In this document: positions 45,201 through 53,371 of the stretch, in pieces
How positions within the stretch are numbered: the stretch's first letter is position 1
How the letters are laid out: each line of letters starts with the position of its first letter
Assembly (NCBI GenBank): GCA_965208395.1
Contig: CBDBON010000003.1
Span: forward strand, 1,178,001-1,242,000
Reading direction: 5' to 3'
DNA length: 64,000 nt
From: CBDBON01 sp965208395
Lineage (GTDB): Bacteria; Chloroflexota; Dehalococcoidia; Lucifugimonadales; CBDBON01
Made by a program: the position numbers and the translations under genes
Notes under the pieces: generated by a model
Database searches by the model: none
What the model was told of the DNA's origin: nothing
Seen by the model: only the letters and a program-made list of their open reading frames with translations

Positions 45201-45458
45201 ATGCCTCCACTCGCCGACCGGCACTATACGCACCCATCGAATTGCGCGTGTAGCCCGTGCCAATACAAGCGTTCACGCCTTGCCCCAGAGGACGTTGCTG
45301 GTCTACTGGATCAGATCACGGCCACCACTGAATCCGATTCTGCCTCTGGCTCGATCTGCGAGGTTTGCGGGTCTTCTGAGAATGTGCGCTGGTTTATGAA
45401 GCCTAGTGGAAAGTTCTTTTGGTGCAGAGCTTGTGTGACTCGCGGCGCGTCTAGGTGA
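45201..45458 (+). CDS. Small zinc-ribbon protein
   Basis: An 85-residue protein from ATG 45201 with AGAGGAGG upstream. The C-terminal part ICEVCGSSENVRWFM ... FFWCRACVTRG gives two CxxC pairs about 20 residues apart, a classic zinc ribbon. An N-terminal CACSPC pair may bind a second metal. Small ribbons of this type bind nucleic acid or act as adaptors; no specific role can be stated. Confidence 0.65.
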   Translation: MPPLADRHYTHPSNCACSPCQYKRSRLAPEDVAGLLDQITATTESDSASGSICEVCGSSENVRWFMKPSGKFFWCRACVTRGASR

Positions 45459-45746
45459 GGTGAACCCATGGTCGCGACCATTCTTACTGTAGTGGGCCTG
45501 CTGGAGATCCGTGCATAAGTCCCTTGGGCGGCAGTGAGCGTCCCCTCGACCGTCACCTGAGCTTCCCCTGCGCCGCATGGCAGACGACTGCTGCCACTCG
45601 GGATTTGCCCGCTGCGCTGCCTCACTTGTGCCGGAATGGTACAAATATAAAATCTGACCGGAAGTTAGAGCATCTGTGAGTAAGGCGTGAAGGAATAGCC
45701 TGTCGTACCATAAGTTCGGCCGACGTGAGCCTATAGGAGGTAGACG

Positions 45747-46154
45747 GTGAGTTCAATTCCAAGATTTGGCTGGTGGAAGCTATTTGTCGCCAGTGTGTTC
45801 TATATTTTCGTACTTGGGGCGGTCGGCGACTTTTGGATGACTGACAACGGGGAAAAAGCTGCGATGTTCGCCCTAATCGCGGCCACAGCGTTCATAGTTA
45901 ACGCCTGGCGACTTGATCAGGCAAGATGGATTGACCTGATATTGGACATAGTAGCCTTCGGCGCACCTTTCGGTGCCGCTTGGTTCTGGATGTTGAGCGA
46001 AGCCGACGACAGTATCAGTCGACTAGCGATTGGACACATGGTAGCCATGGCCACAATAGTGGCCATCACGGCCTTCTACTACTACCGGGAACTGTTGCCC
46101 GCTTGGCTCGCTAGGAATGTGCCAGGGGCAAGAGTGAACGACAGGACACCGTAG
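45747..46154 (+). CDS. Four-helix membrane protein
   Basis: A 135-residue protein from GTG 45747, preceded by AGGAGG (about 45736-45741). Helices lie at about 10-28 (LFVASVFYIFVLGAVGDF), 38-52, 62-85 (LILDIVAFGAPFGAAWFWML) and 93-112 (IGHMVAMATIVAITAFYYY). The family is unknown. It precedes the ubiquitin-like operon by about 560 bp, with a 36-bp direct-repeat copy between. Confidence 0.6.
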   Translation: MSSIPRFGWWKLFVASVFYIFVLGAVGDFWMTDNGEKAAMFALIAATAFIVNAWRLDQARWIDLILDIVAFGAPFGAAWFWMLSEADDSISRLAIGHMVAMATIVAITAFYYYRELLPAWLARNVPGARVNDRTP

Positions 46155-46711
46155 GACAACAGCGCCGCCCAATCATCGAAGGTTGCTGGTCCCGCCGCGC
46201 TGCGGAAGGCACCAGACTGTCGACCTTCTCGAATACACCTGCCTGATCTGCATCAAGGTCGAGGACGAGCCCTAGCGACCTATCGAGCCGGAGATGACCC
46301 TAACTTGAGATCAGGTACTGAAACGCGCTCTGGAGTGCTTGCGGTAACGTCCGCATCGCGTCGCTGCTTTCGCCTATAGACGGCTGATGGAGGAACGCAC
46401 CGATCCGATCTGTACATCGAGGAGCGGCTATAGGTACGCGCTGGAGGTTGCTAGTGCGCCACTCCGGTCGCGGCGGGAGTGGGAGTTTGCCAACCGATAG
46501 CGCGGAGGCGGAATGCACTTGCCTCAGGCCGGGGCTTGACTCGCTCTGCAGGAGCGCCTCGTGGTATGATGATGATTGGGTGTGACGAATTCCAGAAGTG
46601 AGTAGCTTGGGGGTATACGCCGGAGTCAAATCCATTTGGCGGAGACTATCCCAATACGGCTCAGAGTGTCGACTCCTCAGACATGCCATGTCAGCTGACA
46701 GGAGGTCCCTA
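46155..46711. other. Leader region of the ubiquitin-like operon
   Basis: No gene supported. It contains the second copy (46364-46400) of a 36-bp direct repeat, GCTTTCGCCT..ACGG..G..GGAGGAACGCACC, whose first copy is at 45144-45180. The operon promoter must lie here, but I could not pick a convincing site. Confidence 0.35.
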
Positions 46712-46969
46712 GTGGCTGAGACAAGTAAGGTGGAGCAAGAGACCACATTCGAGATTACAGTTAATGGTGTCTTGATTAAGGTCGACGATGAGAAGCTGCC
46801 CGCTGCGAAAGTACTGGAGATTGCTAAGAAACACGGAGCGATGCCAGGCAAGCCGGAGGACTACCAACTCCAAGGGGAGAGAGGCCTATACAAGCCCGAC
46901 GACTGGGTTGATTTCAAAGAGGACAAGGACTTCATTACCATACCTCAGGGTTCGACAGACGTAGCATAG
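46712..46969 (+). CDS. Ubiquitin-like protein (multi-ubiquitin domain type, single unit)
   Basis: An 85-residue protein from GTG 46712, chosen because AGGAGG lies six bases upstream; longer frames add non-protein-like text. The fold pattern is ubiquitin-like: strand TTFEITVNGVLIKVDDEKL, helix AAKVLEIAKKHG, then PEDYQLQGERGLYKPDDWVD and FKEDKDFITIP. This matches the bacterial multi-ubiquitin domain, which is found beside E2, E1 and JAB genes. Only one unit is present and the C-terminus is QGSTDVA, not Gly-Gly, so either a different tail is used or no conjugation occurs. The next gene begins nine bases later. Confidence 0.75.
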   Translation: MAETSKVEQETTFEITVNGVLIKVDDEKLPAAKVLEIAKKHGAMPGKPEDYQLQGERGLYKPDDWVDFKEDKDFITIPQGSTDVA

Positions 46970-46977
46970 GGTGAGGA

Positions 46978-47349
46978 ATGTCTGAGAGTGCAAATCGCGT
47001 GCGCGAAGAACTGGAGTCTCTCAATCGCAAAACGCAGACGTTCAACACCCCACTGGGAGTTGTAGTTGCTTTCAACTACACCATCGAAACTGGCTCACAC
47101 AAGGGTGAGCCAGTTCTTGTAGGTGTTAGTTTTCAAGAGGAAGGGTATCCTGAATATCCTCCTCATTGGATCCATGTCAGCCCACCAGTTTCCGATGGAA
47201 GGGCGGGATCCGTACAGACCTACGAAATAGAGGGACGCCCCTGGCTGGCTATGAGTAGACCACCGGGTCACCTCTGGGATCAACTGCCAACTAAGCATAT
47301 GTACGGGTTCATCAATGAACACGTGCGCAAGATTTGGAAGGACGTATGA
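46978..47349 (+). CDS. E2-like protein without any cysteine
   Basis: A 123-residue protein with the prokaryotic E2/UBC layout: a beta meander (TPLGVVVAFNYTIETGSHKG; VLVGVSFQEEGYPEYPPHWI), the PP turn before HVSPPVSD, and the C-terminal PPGHLWDQLPTKHMYGFINE with helix HVRKIWKDV. The sequence contains no Cys at all, so the thioester chemistry of a canonical E2 is not possible. It may be a scaffold or RWD-like adaptor. ATG 46978 has GGTGAGG just upstream, and the stop overlaps the next start (ATGA). Confidence 0.7.
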   Translation: MSESANRVREELESLNRKTQTFNTPLGVVVAFNYTIETGSHKGEPVLVGVSFQEEGYPEYPPHWIHVSPPVSDGRAGSVQTYEIEGRPWLAMSRPPGHLWDQLPTKHMYGFINEHVRKIWKDV

Positions 47350-48818
47350 GATTTGAAGTGGCGCTTTCGGCGGAGGCAAACTCTGCTTCAAGCGGCCACT
47401 TGCTGCAACACTACAGGAGAGATGAGTTACAAGAGGACTTGTGCTTCGGCCTGTGGCGTCCTTCCACCGGAAAACAACGACTCACTGCTCTGGTGTATGA
47501 GATTCTTCTCCCGGAAGAGGGCGAGCGTCTCTTACACGGGAATGCCAGCTTTCAGCCCCAGTTTCTAGCCCGTGCGATAGGAGTGGCACGTCAAAGACAA
47601 TCGGGCGTGGCCTTTATGCACAGTCACCCTGGAACGGGTTGGCAGGGCATGAGTGATGCAGACATAGAGGCTGAGAAAAACGTCTTGGCCTACCCAGCCG
47701 GAGCAACAGGCCTCCCTCTTGTTGGACTGACAATCGGGAGTGACGGCTACTGGAGTTCTCGTTTCTGGCAACGAGATGGCCAGGAGATGCGCCGTCACTG
47801 GTGTGACAAGACACGGGTCGTCGGTCCTAAGTCATATCAAATCTACTCCAACAACTTTATTGAACCTCCACCCCAACGCAAGGAAGTTCTAAGGAGAACA
47901 TTTGACACGTGGGGCCAAGATGCCCAGGCCATGATCTCACGACTAAGGGTCGGCATCGTGGGCATTGGTAGCGTGGGTTCCATTGTCGCCGAGTCTATGG
48001 CCCGGATAGGTGTCTCAAAGATTACCTTAATCGATCCCGATCGAGTAGAAGAACACAATCTCGACAGATTGCTCCATGCGACCACAAGGGATTTAGGCAA
48101 GCAGAAGGTGCAAGTGGGCTCTGAAGCTATTCGCCGCAATGCTACTGCCGGAAGCGTTGACCTTATCGCGCTACCAAAGTCCGTCCACGAAACGGACGCG
48201 TACAAAGCGGCCCTGGACTGTGACATCATCTTCAGCTGTGTTGATCGCCCACTCCCACGTGATGTGCTGAACTACATAGCGCAAGTTCATATGATTCCTG
48301 TGGTGGACGGAGGCGTTTCAGTAGAAACAGACCCAACTAGAGACAGGCTGTTCTCAGCTCACTGGCGGGCTCATCTTGTCACGCCTTATCACCAGTGTCT
48401 CCGCTGCAATGGTCAATACAGCGCAAGTAACGTCGTAATGGAATTGGATGGCTCTCTCTCTGATCCGACCTACGTTAGAAACTTGCCCGAGTCCGAAAGG
48501 AACGGGAATCAGAATGTGTTTCCCTTCGGTTTGAGTGTTGCTGCTCTAGAAGTTAATCTAATGATTCGCTACATGCTGTCCCTAGATTGGTGGCCACTTG
48601 TAAAACAGCAGGACTATCAGTTTGTCACGGCGGACTTGAGGACGATCAATGAAGAGTGCGATCCCCATTGCTCATTTCAAGTGCGTCGCTTGCAGGGTGA
48701 CAAAGTAGCTCCATTCTATCTTCAGCAATCGGAACCGACCTCCAGTGGATCTTGGCGCGAATTCGCGGCGTTCATTCCAAGGGTTCTTCGTAGGGTATTT
48801 GGGAAACCTCAACCGTAG
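47346..48818 (+). CDS. JAB (JAMM) peptidase fused to E1-like ThiF adenylyltransferase
   Basis: A 490-residue fusion from ATG 47346, overlapping the E2-like stop. Residues ~1-140 are a JAB domain with intact metal motif GVAFMHSHPG...MSDAD (His92, His94, Ser103, Asp106) and an upstream Glu in VYEILLP. Residues ~195-460 are ThiF/E1-like: nucleotide loop RVGIVGIGSVGSIVAESMAR, ITLIDPDRVEEHNLDRLL, FSCVDRPLPRDVLN and VVDGGVS. QCLRCNG and ECDPHC give the zinc pair. The E1 part would adenylate the ubiquitin-like C-terminus and the JAB part could trim or remove it. The gene end overlaps the convergent DUF2971 gene by 47 bp. Confidence 0.85.
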   Translation: MRFEVALSAEANSASSGHLLQHYRRDELQEDLCFGLWRPSTGKQRLTALVYEILLPEEGERLLHGNASFQPQFLARAIGVARQRQSGVAFMHSHPGTGWQGMSDADIEAEKNVLAYPAGATGLPLVGLTIGSDGYWSSRFWQRDGQEMRRHWCDKTRVVGPKSYQIYSNNFIEPPPQRKEVLRRTFDTWGQDAQAMISRLRVGIVGIGSVGSIVAESMARIGVSKITLIDPDRVEEHNLDRLLHATTRDLGKQKVQVGSEAIRRNATAGSVDLIALPKSVHETDAYKAALDCDIIFSCVDRPLPRDVLNYIAQVHMIPVVDGGVSVETDPTRDRLFSAHWRAHLVTPYHQCLRCNGQYSASNVVMELDGSLSDPTYVRNLPESERNGNQNVFPFGLSVAALEVNLMIRYMLSLDWWPLVKQQDYQFVTADLRTINEECDPHCSFQVRRLQGDKVAPFYLQQSEPTSSGSWREFAAFIPRVLRRVFGKPQP

Positions 48819-49809
48819 GCCCTGGCAAGCGTGCTCTCTCCAACAGCGTGTTGATGTAGTACATCACGTTGTGTGGGTGAGAGACAAGAGGGCCTATTGT
48901 CACAAGGCTACCCGTGACAAGAATGCGATCAATCCTCAGATCACTATTGTTGTAGTAGTGTCTTAGGCTTCGTGGCGACGCAAATTGCTCCAGTCGTTCG
49001 AAATGTATGTCTTCATCAGGGATCTCTAGGACCGACTTCACCGCCCTACATTCCTGCTCGTACTTGTAGGCGTCGGCCTTATACAAGTATAGGATTCGAG
49101 CTACATTCCTTCTCATTGACTCTGAAAGTAGGCCCTGTGCAACGCGGCTAACCACATGGTTGCTGTGGTCCGTTAGAGGTTCCAAGCGACTCCAGATGGA
49201 TGGTAGATCAAGTATCTCCAAGGTCCGAGTCGCGTTCTGTTGTCCATAGAGAACCCGTCGAAATCGATTGTGGCTCACAGGGAATCTGATTGAGCAGCCC
49301 CTGCCTCGTTGGCCATACGCGAGCCAATACTTGAGGTTGTCCTCATCCCGGAGTTCTTGATCCTTGTTGTCATCAGGCACTACAAATGAGGTTATATATG
49401 CATGGAAGTTCTTTCTTTCTGGGAGCCATCCTGGCTGATCCATTGGTCCGATACGGCGGACAAGGTACTGTCCCTCCTCTGGATCATTGAGGTGGAAGGA
49501 ATCGTACATGCGCAGAAACGACTCTTTTCCTTCGGCCTTGTCTCGAAGGACAGAGAGTAGCGTTTCGAGACTTGTGTAGTGGATGACCTCTCGAGGGTCT
49601 CTTTCCAGGTCATGTAACTCGTCAATCTCAACAAACTTGGCTTGGAACAGGTCGTTCAGTCTAGGTATAACTGTGTTCAGTAGAAGCCGTCTCAGTTCCC
49701 ATTCGTCTACTTCATCTTCTTGAGAGTGTTGGCGAGACAAATAACCAACCACATTTCTCAGACCATCCATCATACTTTGTATGTCCACGCCGCTTTCACT
49801 CGATTGCAA
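48772..49809 (-). CDS. DUF2971-like protein convergent to the ubiquitin-like operon
   Basis: A 345-residue protein from TTG 49809 with AGGGAAAG upstream. VIHYTSLETLLSVLR, FLRMYDSFHLNDPEEGQY, CSIRFPVSHNRF and YKYEQECRAVKSV match the DUF2971 pattern (conserved YTS, ND.xE and E.E.R elements), a family compared with ADP-ribosyltransferase-like folds and often found in defence islands. Its 3' end overlaps the JAB-E1 gene by 47 bp tail to tail. Whether it belongs to the same system is unknown. Confidence 0.7.
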   Translation of the reverse strand: MQSSESGVDIQSMMDGLRNVVGYLSRQHSQEDEVDEWELRRLLLNTVIPRLNDLFQAKFVEIDELHDLERDPREVIHYTSLETLLSVLRDKAEGKESFLRMYDSFHLNDPEEGQYLVRRIGPMDQPGWLPERKNFHAYITSFVVPDDNKDQELRDEDNLKYWLAYGQRGRGCSIRFPVSHNRFRRVLYGQQNATRTLEILDLPSIWSRLEPLTDHSNHVVSRVAQGLLSESMRRNVARILYLYKADAYKYEQECRAVKSVLEIPDEDIHFERLEQFASPRSLRHYYNNSDLRIDRILVTGSLVTIGPLVSHPHNVMYYINTLLERARLPGPTVEVSQIPYEEPLE

Positions 49810-49954
49810 GAGACTTTCCCTACTAGCGAACTCCAGTTTTCAGAAGCTTGTAAAGGATAGGCGACTTACAGGCACCCGACATCTTCGATGGTGAATTGTA
49901 TCACGATGATGACTTGGGCTCTCAGCATATGCGTTCTTGATGCGAGTTTAGGCC

Positions 49955-50371
49955 TTGGGTTGCGTAGATCGACACCTTAGCCGCATCTGGCACTTCATGG
50001 GGGAGACTGACAATGTCGATATGGCCGACGCCGGAGACCACATCAGGGAACTCCGGGACCGGCAGGAGCTCCTTGAGGAAGAGGCGTCGGCGGCCAGAGA
50101 GATCCTGACCCAGCGAAGGACTGCCGTGGACGACGTGAACACCGTCGAGCCCTACGCCAAGGGAGTGAGAGATTTCCTGAAGGACAGCGCGTTGACCGAA
50201 TGCAAGACCTTGATCCAGTAGTTCGTCAAGGAGATAGTCGTCATGCGTGACAGGTACACCGTGCCTATGCCAAGCGATAGCATTATTCCAGGGAAGGCGA
50301 TTGCGAAGTTGGCCTTGAACGACCCAGTACTTGCTTCGGTGCACAGAAGCCCGATTGGCCAACCTGCTTGA
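49955..50371 (+). pseudogene. Serine-recombinase C-terminal remnant
   Basis: The frame gives DHIRELRDRQELLEEEASAA, EILTQRR, YAKGVRDFLKDSALTECKTL and IQ, then TAG (50219-50221). It continues in the same frame as FVKEIVVMRDRYTVPMPSDS, IIPGKAIAKLALNDPVLASV and HRSPIGQPA, stop. The R.FL....E.K.LI..FVKEIVV coiled-coil followed by YTVPMP is typical of the end of large serine recombinases. The catalytic domain is missing and one in-frame stop is present. It marks an old mobile element at the right edge of the defence-like island. Confidence 0.75.
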
Positions 50372-50712
50372 AGACCAGTGTCTGTGTCGACCATGACCTG
50401 CTCCTAGTCACTTACCGCTGGCCCTCACCGCCCTGCTCCCCTTGTTCCTAGCGGCCTTCACGTCTTGCCCATGCTCGAGACTTCAGCAGCCACCGTATAA
50501 CACCGAATTCATGCGGCAATTCCCACCGTGTTAGTGGAGCGACTGGTAGCGCAGGGGAAAGACAAACAAGTACCATGGCCCGGGAGTGAGGTAGGGTGGT
50601 GCAACGTGATGACGGTGCGGAATGTTCTCTGCGGTTCCCAGCGGGACTGTGGTAACAATTGTGGGAAGCAATGGGGTGATGTCCCTTTTTCGTAGCTAAA
50701 TGCGATTCCCCC

Positions 50713-50801
50713 CAGCTCCACCACCACAGGACTTTCCCACACCCTCTCCAATTGTCCCGCTGCGTATCAGTAAGGCCCGCTACGTAGCTGTTCTGAGTAT
50801 C
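50713..50801 (+). repeat. ~90-bp dispersed repeat, copy 1
   Basis: CAGCTCCACCACCACAG, CAGTAAGGCCCGCTAC and GTAGCTGTTCTGAGTAT align in order with 59466-59555 (CAGCTCCACCACTACAG, CAGTAAGGCCCGATAC, ATAGCTGTTCTAAGTAT). Similarity is about 80% by eye. It overlaps the 3' end of a membrane-protein remnant on the other strand. Confidence 0.65.
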
Positions 50802-51004
50802 ATAACTCCCCAGTACAGGCTCAAAGGGGCAAGTATGCCGACAGCCTGCTGGATCACCATAGGCCAAATTCGATCCCGGAGCTCGATGAAACCCCGGCGA
50901 TCGAACCCGGACAGGGGATCCAACATGTCCGCAAGCATGTGGATGTGGAAAAGCCTGTAGCCGTTGCGTAGGCTCGAAAGCTTCTTCGCCGCCGCCAGGC
51001 CCAG
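50780..51004 (-). pseudogene. Membrane-protein remnant
   Basis: The minus-strand frame between stops reads LGLAAAKKLSSLRNGYRLFH, IHMLADMLDPLSGFDRRGFI, ELRDRIWPMVIQQAVGILAP and LSLYWGVMILRTAT. The last part is a membrane helix. A short hydrophobic frame just upstream (VALALVSLVLGVFCGTAAGF, near 51030-51105) could be another piece of the same broken gene. No start codon with a ribosome site was found. Confidence 0.4.
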
Positions 51005-51149
51005 CTAACGCCTTACAGCTGTCTCAATCGAAAATAAAGCCTGCAGCAGTTCCACAGAAGACACCGAGAACCAAAGAAACGAGTGCCAATGCGACGGGAC
51101 CATCCGCCACGTCAGCCAAGTCCTCTCACCCCTGCGCTACGAGGGATAA

Positions 51150-52559
51150 TCACCCGTTCAAGGGTAAGCGGACACTCACGGCGACTCCCTGGCCAGACCC
51201 GTCACTTGCCACCGTGATCGTTCCCCCATGCGCCTCGACTATGGCCCTTGTGATGGCCAGTCCCAAGCCTGTGCCGCCTATCCCGCCGCTGCGGGACTGG
51301 TCGGTGCGGTAGAAGCGCTCGAAGACGTGGGGAAGGTCTGCGGCATCGATACCTATCCCGTCGTCGGTGACCAAGATGGCCAGCGAGTTGTCGCCTTCCA
51401 GTCCAGCCCTGACCACAACATTTCCCCCGGCCTCAGTGCAGCCGATTGCATTGCTCACGACGTTCCCCAACGCCTGGCTCATCCGCATCCGGTCGAGTTC
51501 CACATGCGGGAGCCCATCGGCTACTTGCAGCGATAGGTTGACCTGCCTAGCCTGAGCCTGCGGCTGCCAGCGCTCCACCTCCGCGGAGAGCAGCTCGTGG
51601 ACCGAGCTTGTCTCCAGCGTGAGCCTCAACTCTCCGTGGTCCGTCTCCGCAAGCCAGTCCAGATCGGTGACGAGGCCTCGCAGCCGGTCCACCTCCTGGA
51701 TGATGTGGTCGGAGGCGCTCTCAGGCGTCTGAAGCCCGTCGCGCAGTCCCTTCGCCTCCAGCAGTATGACGCTCAGCGGCGTGTTCAGGTCATGGGAGAC
51801 GTCGTTTATCAGCCGCCTGCGAAGCTCGCGCTGCGTCTCCAGAGCAGAGGTCATCCGGTTGAAGGCCGCGCTCATCCGGCCCAGCTCATCCGAGGACGTG
51901 ACCGGCAGCCTGGCGGTATCCCCATGGGCGATTGCCTGGGTTGCATCCGTCAGGGCCATGACCGGCGCCGTGATCCGCCTGGACAACCAGAAGGCCAGCA
52001 GGATGGCGACGCCGACCGTCAGCGTCCCGCCTATGAGGGTGATGTACAGGAGCGTGTTGAGGAACCCATGCGACTCGGTCGACAGGTACTCATGGTTCAC
52101 GTCCACGTAGACCTGGCCCACGGGTCGGCTCGCAGCCAGATCGAGCACAGTCTCGCGGCGTCCCTCCAGCCCCGGGGCGGCCGTTCCGGGTGACAGCTCC
52201 GACAGATTGTCCCTCACCACAAGTCCGTCGAGGTCGGTGATGACGACTCTCACACGGTCCTGGTGGAAGAGGTCCGATGAGGACTCCTCCCCTTCCGCGT
52301 GTCCCTCCATCTCACGTGCCCCATCGTAGACGTACCCGGCCTCGGACAGCACCCTGTCCACCGTCTCCCATCCACCGGCGGCGGTGTACTCCCGGCTGAG
52401 ATGCCGAGCCAGCTGGGCCGCCGCGTCATCGCCTATCCGGTCTACGAACACGCCCAGGCGGGACTGGGTCGCGTAGTAGCCGACGGCGACGCTCGTCAGG
52501 ACGGTGAGGACGACGACAAGGACGGTGGCGGCCATGATCCGCCAGCGCAGCGACATCAC
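51150..52559 (-). CDS. Membrane sensor histidine kinase (HAMP type)
   Basis: A 469-residue kinase. One membrane helix at about 7-27 and a second at about 172-193 bracket a ~145-residue external sensor domain. HAMP (about 195-245, RRITAPVMALTDATQAIAHG) and HisKA follow, with the acceptor in INDVSHDLNTPLSVILLEAK. The ATPase domain has the G1 motif VTDDGIGID, FYRTDQSRSG, and G2 GTGLGLAITRAIVEAHGG. The start overlaps the upstream regulator stop by four bases (ATGA), so they form a cognate pair. This is the common OmpR/EnvZ-type arrangement. Confidence 0.92.
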   Translation of the reverse strand: MMSLRWRIMAATVLVVVLTVLTSVAVGYYATQSRLGVFVDRIGDDAAAQLARHLSREYTAAGGWETVDRVLSEAGYVYDGAREMEGHAEGEESSSDLFHQDRVRVVITDLDGLVVRDNLSELSPGTAAPGLEGRRETVLDLAASRPVGQVYVDVNHEYLSTESHGFLNTLLYITLIGGTLTVGVAILLAFWLSRRITAPVMALTDATQAIAHGDTARLPVTSSDELGRMSAAFNRMTSALETQRELRRRLINDVSHDLNTPLSVILLEAKGLRDGLQTPESASDHIIQEVDRLRGLVTDLDWLAETDHGELRLTLETSSVHELLSAEVERWQPQAQARQVNLSLQVADGLPHVELDRMRMSQALGNVVSNAIGCTEAGGNVVVRAGLEGDNSLAILVTDDGIGIDAADLPHVFERFYRTDQSRSGGIGGTGLGLAITRAIVEAHGGTITVASDGSGQGVAVSVRLPLNG

Positions 52560-53233
52560 TCGTCCTCCACCACGAGCCTGTAGCCCCCACCGTAGACGGT
52601 CTGAATGGGCTGTCTGCCATCCTGGTTGATCTGCTTTCGCAGTCGGGCGACCTGACTGTCGATGGCGCGGTCGAACCCGTCGAAATCGTCGTTGAAGGCC
52701 AGCGAGATCAGCTGATCGCGGGTGAGCAGCTGGTTGGGATGACGCATGAACGTCGACAGCAGGGCGATCTGCGTCTGGCTCAGCGTCACGGGCTCTCCGT
52801 CGACCGTCACGGTCCCGGTGGTCTCATTCAATGTGATGTTCCCGCGGGTCACCACCTGCTGGACCTTATCCTTGACGCGGCGAAGCACGGCCGCGGCGCG
52901 GGCAATCACCTCATCCGGGTCGAAGGGCTTGATTATGTAATCGTCAGCCCCGGTGTCCAGTCCCATGATTCGCTCGGCGGGTGCTTCCCTGGCCGTCAGC
53001 ATGATTATTGGGACGTCCGACTCCCGGCGCAGGATCCTGCACAGCTCCACCCCGTCGAGACGGGGAAGCATCAGGTCGAGGACTACCAGGTCCGGGGCCA
53101 GGTCACGGGCAAGGGCAAGGCCGGACTCGCCGTCATGGGTGACCTCGGCGGAGAACCCGGCCCGCTCGAAGTACACTTTGACCCAGTTGGCGATCCGGAT
53201 GTCGTCTTCGACTATCAGTACCGTGCCGCTCAT
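52556..53233 (-). CDS. OmpR-family response regulator
   Basis: About 225 residues from ATG 53233 (MSGTVLIVEDDIRI). A longer frame to 53293 runs through a strong hairpin and is unlikely. Receiver: acidic pair Glu-Asp-Asp, phospho-Asp in LVVLDLMLPRLDG, Lys in DYIIKPFDPDE. The C-terminal winged helix includes GEPVTLSQTQIALLSTFMRH and RAIDSQVARLRKQI. It is translationally coupled to the kinase. The hairpin at 53258-53294 separates it from the lipoprotein gene upstream. Confidence 0.92.
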   Translation of the reverse strand: MSGTVLIVEDDIRIANWVKVYFERAGFSAEVTHDGESGLALARDLAPDLVVLDLMLPRLDGVELCRILRRESDVPIIMLTAREAPAERIMGLDTGADDYIIKPFDPDEVIARAAAVLRRVKDKVQQVVTRGNITLNETTGTVTVDGEPVTLSQTQIALLSTFMRHPNQLLTRDQLISLAFNDDFDGFDRAIDSQVARLRKQINQDGRQPIQTVYGGGYRLVVEDE

Positions 53234-53257
53234 CGCCAGTTCTTTAGGAAAACTATC

Positions 53258-53294
53258 GATGGCCGCGGTGTCTCTGTTGGACACCGCGGCCATC
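53258..53294 (-). terminator. Hairpin between lipoprotein and two-component genes
   Basis: GATGGCCGCGGTGTC, seven-base loop, GACACCGCGGCCATC: a perfect 15-bp stem. On the minus strand it follows the lipoprotein stop by about 80 bp and is followed by GATAGTTTTCC. This could terminate the lipoprotein transcript, or act as a leader structure 25 bp before the regulator start. Confidence 0.65.
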
Positions 53295-53371
53295 CCCTAT
53301 ACGCGCCCGGGGTCGATTATCTCATCTGAAGTGGTGTCTCGACATCTCCCCACTGGCGACTCCGATTGGCT

